Positions 5,088 to 6,230 of a DNA stretch of 6,230 nucleotides are shown piece by piece. The notes beneath the pieces are model-generated. The model saw only the letters and a list, made by a program, of their open reading frames with translations, was not told the DNA's origin and searched no databases. The position numbers were made by a program, and so were the translations under genes. Position 1 is the first letter of the stretch. The number at the start of each line of letters is the position of its first letter. The DNA is from Acidobacteriota bacterium (GTDB taxonomy: Bacteria > Acidobacteriota > Terriglobia > Bryobacterales > Bryobacteraceae): positions 1 through 6,230 of the forward strand of contig JAJYKC010000164.1 of the NCBI GenBank assembly GCA_021788955.1. Reading direction: 5' to 3'.

Positions 5088-6230
5088 GGCATCTGCCGCC
5101 GCGTTCTCATGACAAGGCTGAGTCGCCCAGAGACGTCCGGTTCGAAGCTGAAGTGGCGAAGTGCCTCGGCATGCAGAGTGTAAAGCCCGTCGCTGGTTCC
5201 GCAGTAGATCGTCTCCTCAACGCGGTCGATGGTGTAGACGTACTCGGAGAAGGGATAGCGCCGCGTTGAGCCGTCGCGCAGGTCGAATCGGAGTAGGCCG
5301 CCTCCGATCGCAGAGCCCTCGGGCCGGCGCATTAGACCGATCCAGAGAGCGCCCCGGTCGAGCAGGATGGCGGAGGCAGACCATGGGGCGATGACGGGCA
5401 GGTAGCGCACGGTGTACTTCCGGCTGGCGAAGTCGAAAGAACCAATGGCGCCGACGCCGGATACGCCCTCAGCATCATAAAAGGTGTTTGCAAACCAGAT
5501 GTGCGAAGCGTCCGCCGCCCACGGTCCGATGTCGATTTCAATTATTCCCCCATGCATTTTTTGAGGTTTTTGTGTCCCGAACACGCCCACGGACGCGACC
5601 GGCGAAGGGTAGAAGCGCTTCCTTCCGTTGGGTTCGGTGACCTGAATGCCCGATGGCTGGTGCGTCTGGCCGGGCGGTGTCTTGTTCACCACGAGAAATG
5701 TTGCGCCATCCGGAGTCCGAATCGGAGTTCGATCCGGGCCGGGCGGCGGGAACGGGAAGCGCGGCGACTCTGCGAGCCGGAAAGCCGGAGCCTGGCCTGC
5801 ATCCAGTGGCTCCAGGCTGAGCTTTCGATAGGTCAGCACGTCATCGATGACCGTCTTTCGGGCGGGTTCGTTCACACCGCCCATGACGTCGTAGACGATG
5901 CGCCCCTTGCTTATCGCGGACGCAACAAGGGCGAGCTTACGATAATGCTGTCTTACGGGCGGCGTCCGGTGTGCGTCGTCGAAAAAGTACTTGATGCTCC
6001 CGAAATACAGGCCGTAGTCGGAGTAGAAATCGAGGTACGCAGCGTGAGCGGACGCCGCTACGAGGGTAGGGAACGGCTCGGAAGTCTTGGGCCGGTAAAT
6101 GTCGATCACCAGTCGGACGCGATTGTCCGGAACGGAAACAAGTAAGACTCCGGCGACGGGCCTTAAAGGCGAGCGTGGTGCTGCCTTGGCCGACGCGCTG
6201 ACAAGCAGGACCGCTTCCCTGGCCTTTACA
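5084..6230 (-). CDS. Unrecognised protein with beta-propeller-like repeats, 5' partial
   Basis: At least 381 residues. The frame is open to the right edge: 40 codons upstream of the GTG at 6109 contain no stop, so the GTG is probably an internal valine and the true start lies outside. The visible beginning, with AVLLVSASAKAAP and GVLLVSVPDNRV stretches, is hydrophobic and small-residue-rich, possibly a signal or first strand. The middle has a Pro-rich segment (FPFPPPGPDRTP). The C-terminal 150 residues show propeller-like units: an IWFANTFYD strand and a later FDFASRKYTV strand, then LWIGLM, LLRFDLRDGSTRRYPF, and YCGTSDGLYTL. Such aromatic/Gly patterns recur in two-component-regulator-type and Kelch/NHL-like propellers, but I cannot name the family. 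No enzyme motif was seen. Substrate and location are unknown; export is possible if a signal peptide lies upstream. The gap of about 280 nt makes an operon with the esterase doubtful. Confidence 0.75.
   Translation of the reverse strand, partial: VKAREAVLLVSASAKAAPRSPLRPVAGVLLVSVPDNRVRLVIDIYRPKTSEPFPTLVAASAHAAYLDFYSDYGLYFGSIKYFFDDAHRTPPVRQHYRKLALVASAISKGRIVYDVMGGVNEPARKTVIDDVLTYRKLSLEPLDAGQAPAFRLAESPRFPFPPPGPDRTPIRTPDGATFLVVNKTPPGQTHQPSGIQVTEPNGRKRFYPSPVASVGVFGTQKPQKMHGGIIEIDIGPWAADASHIWFANTFYDAEGVSGVGAIGSFDFASRKYTVRYLPVIAPWSASAILLDRGALWIGLMRRPEGSAIGGGLLRFDLRDGSTRRYPFSEYVYTIDRVEETIYCGTSDGLYTLHAEALRHFSFEPDVSGRLSLVMRTRRQMP

Noticed and set aside
5501..6145. 214-codon open frame on the + strand opposite the right-edge gene
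   Set aside because: Its Arg-rich, low-complexity translation has no recognisable domain, whereas the - strand frame is open across the whole region and shows propeller-like strands.

Overview
This is a GC-rich bacterial window with tightly packed genes and several TTG or likely TTG starts. The gene content fits an Acidobacteriota genome of the Solibacter/Bryobacter type: a bL17 gene beside ASPIC/UnbV sequence, a secreted DUF1080 protein, a COG4947-like esterase and a heparinase II/III protein. The taxonomic call is inferred from gene families. I could not test it by alignment.

Left edge (1-738): the end of the ribosomal-protein operon (rplQ, 5' end outside the window), a short spacer with an inverted repeat, then a 111-codon ORF that is a chimera. 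Its first third is the N-terminus of tRNA pseudouridine synthase TruA and its last two thirds are the tail of an ASPIC/UnbV (CRTAC1-type) protein. The two halves meet in frame in a stretch that resembles both families. The join is either a real deletion/recombination scar or an assembly misjoin, and it separates core translation genes from accessory genes.

Middle (775-4087, + strand): a class I SAM-dependent methyltransferase and a signal-less heparinase II/III-type polysaccharide lyase, 6 nt apart and both starting with TTG, form a tight pair like those in exopolysaccharide gene clusters. A secreted DUF1080 (3-keto-disaccharide hydrolase-like) protein follows closely and could belong to the same transcript. 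Together they suggest carbohydrate modification and turnover, but no glycosyltransferase or exporter is visible here.

Right (4084-6230, mostly - strand): an alpha/beta-hydrolase esterase converges on the DUF1080 gene, and their stop codons overlap by 4 nt inside a short hairpin. Next come about 280 nt with an AT-rich patch, a candidate promoter for the esterase and a possible 43-codon, very acidic + strand ORF. The last gene is a long unrecognised - strand gene with beta-propeller-like repeats. Its reading frame stays open to the window edge, so its 5' end is missing.

No tRNA, rRNA, CRISPR array, insertion sequence or phage gene was seen. The item most worth following up is the truA/UnbV junction.
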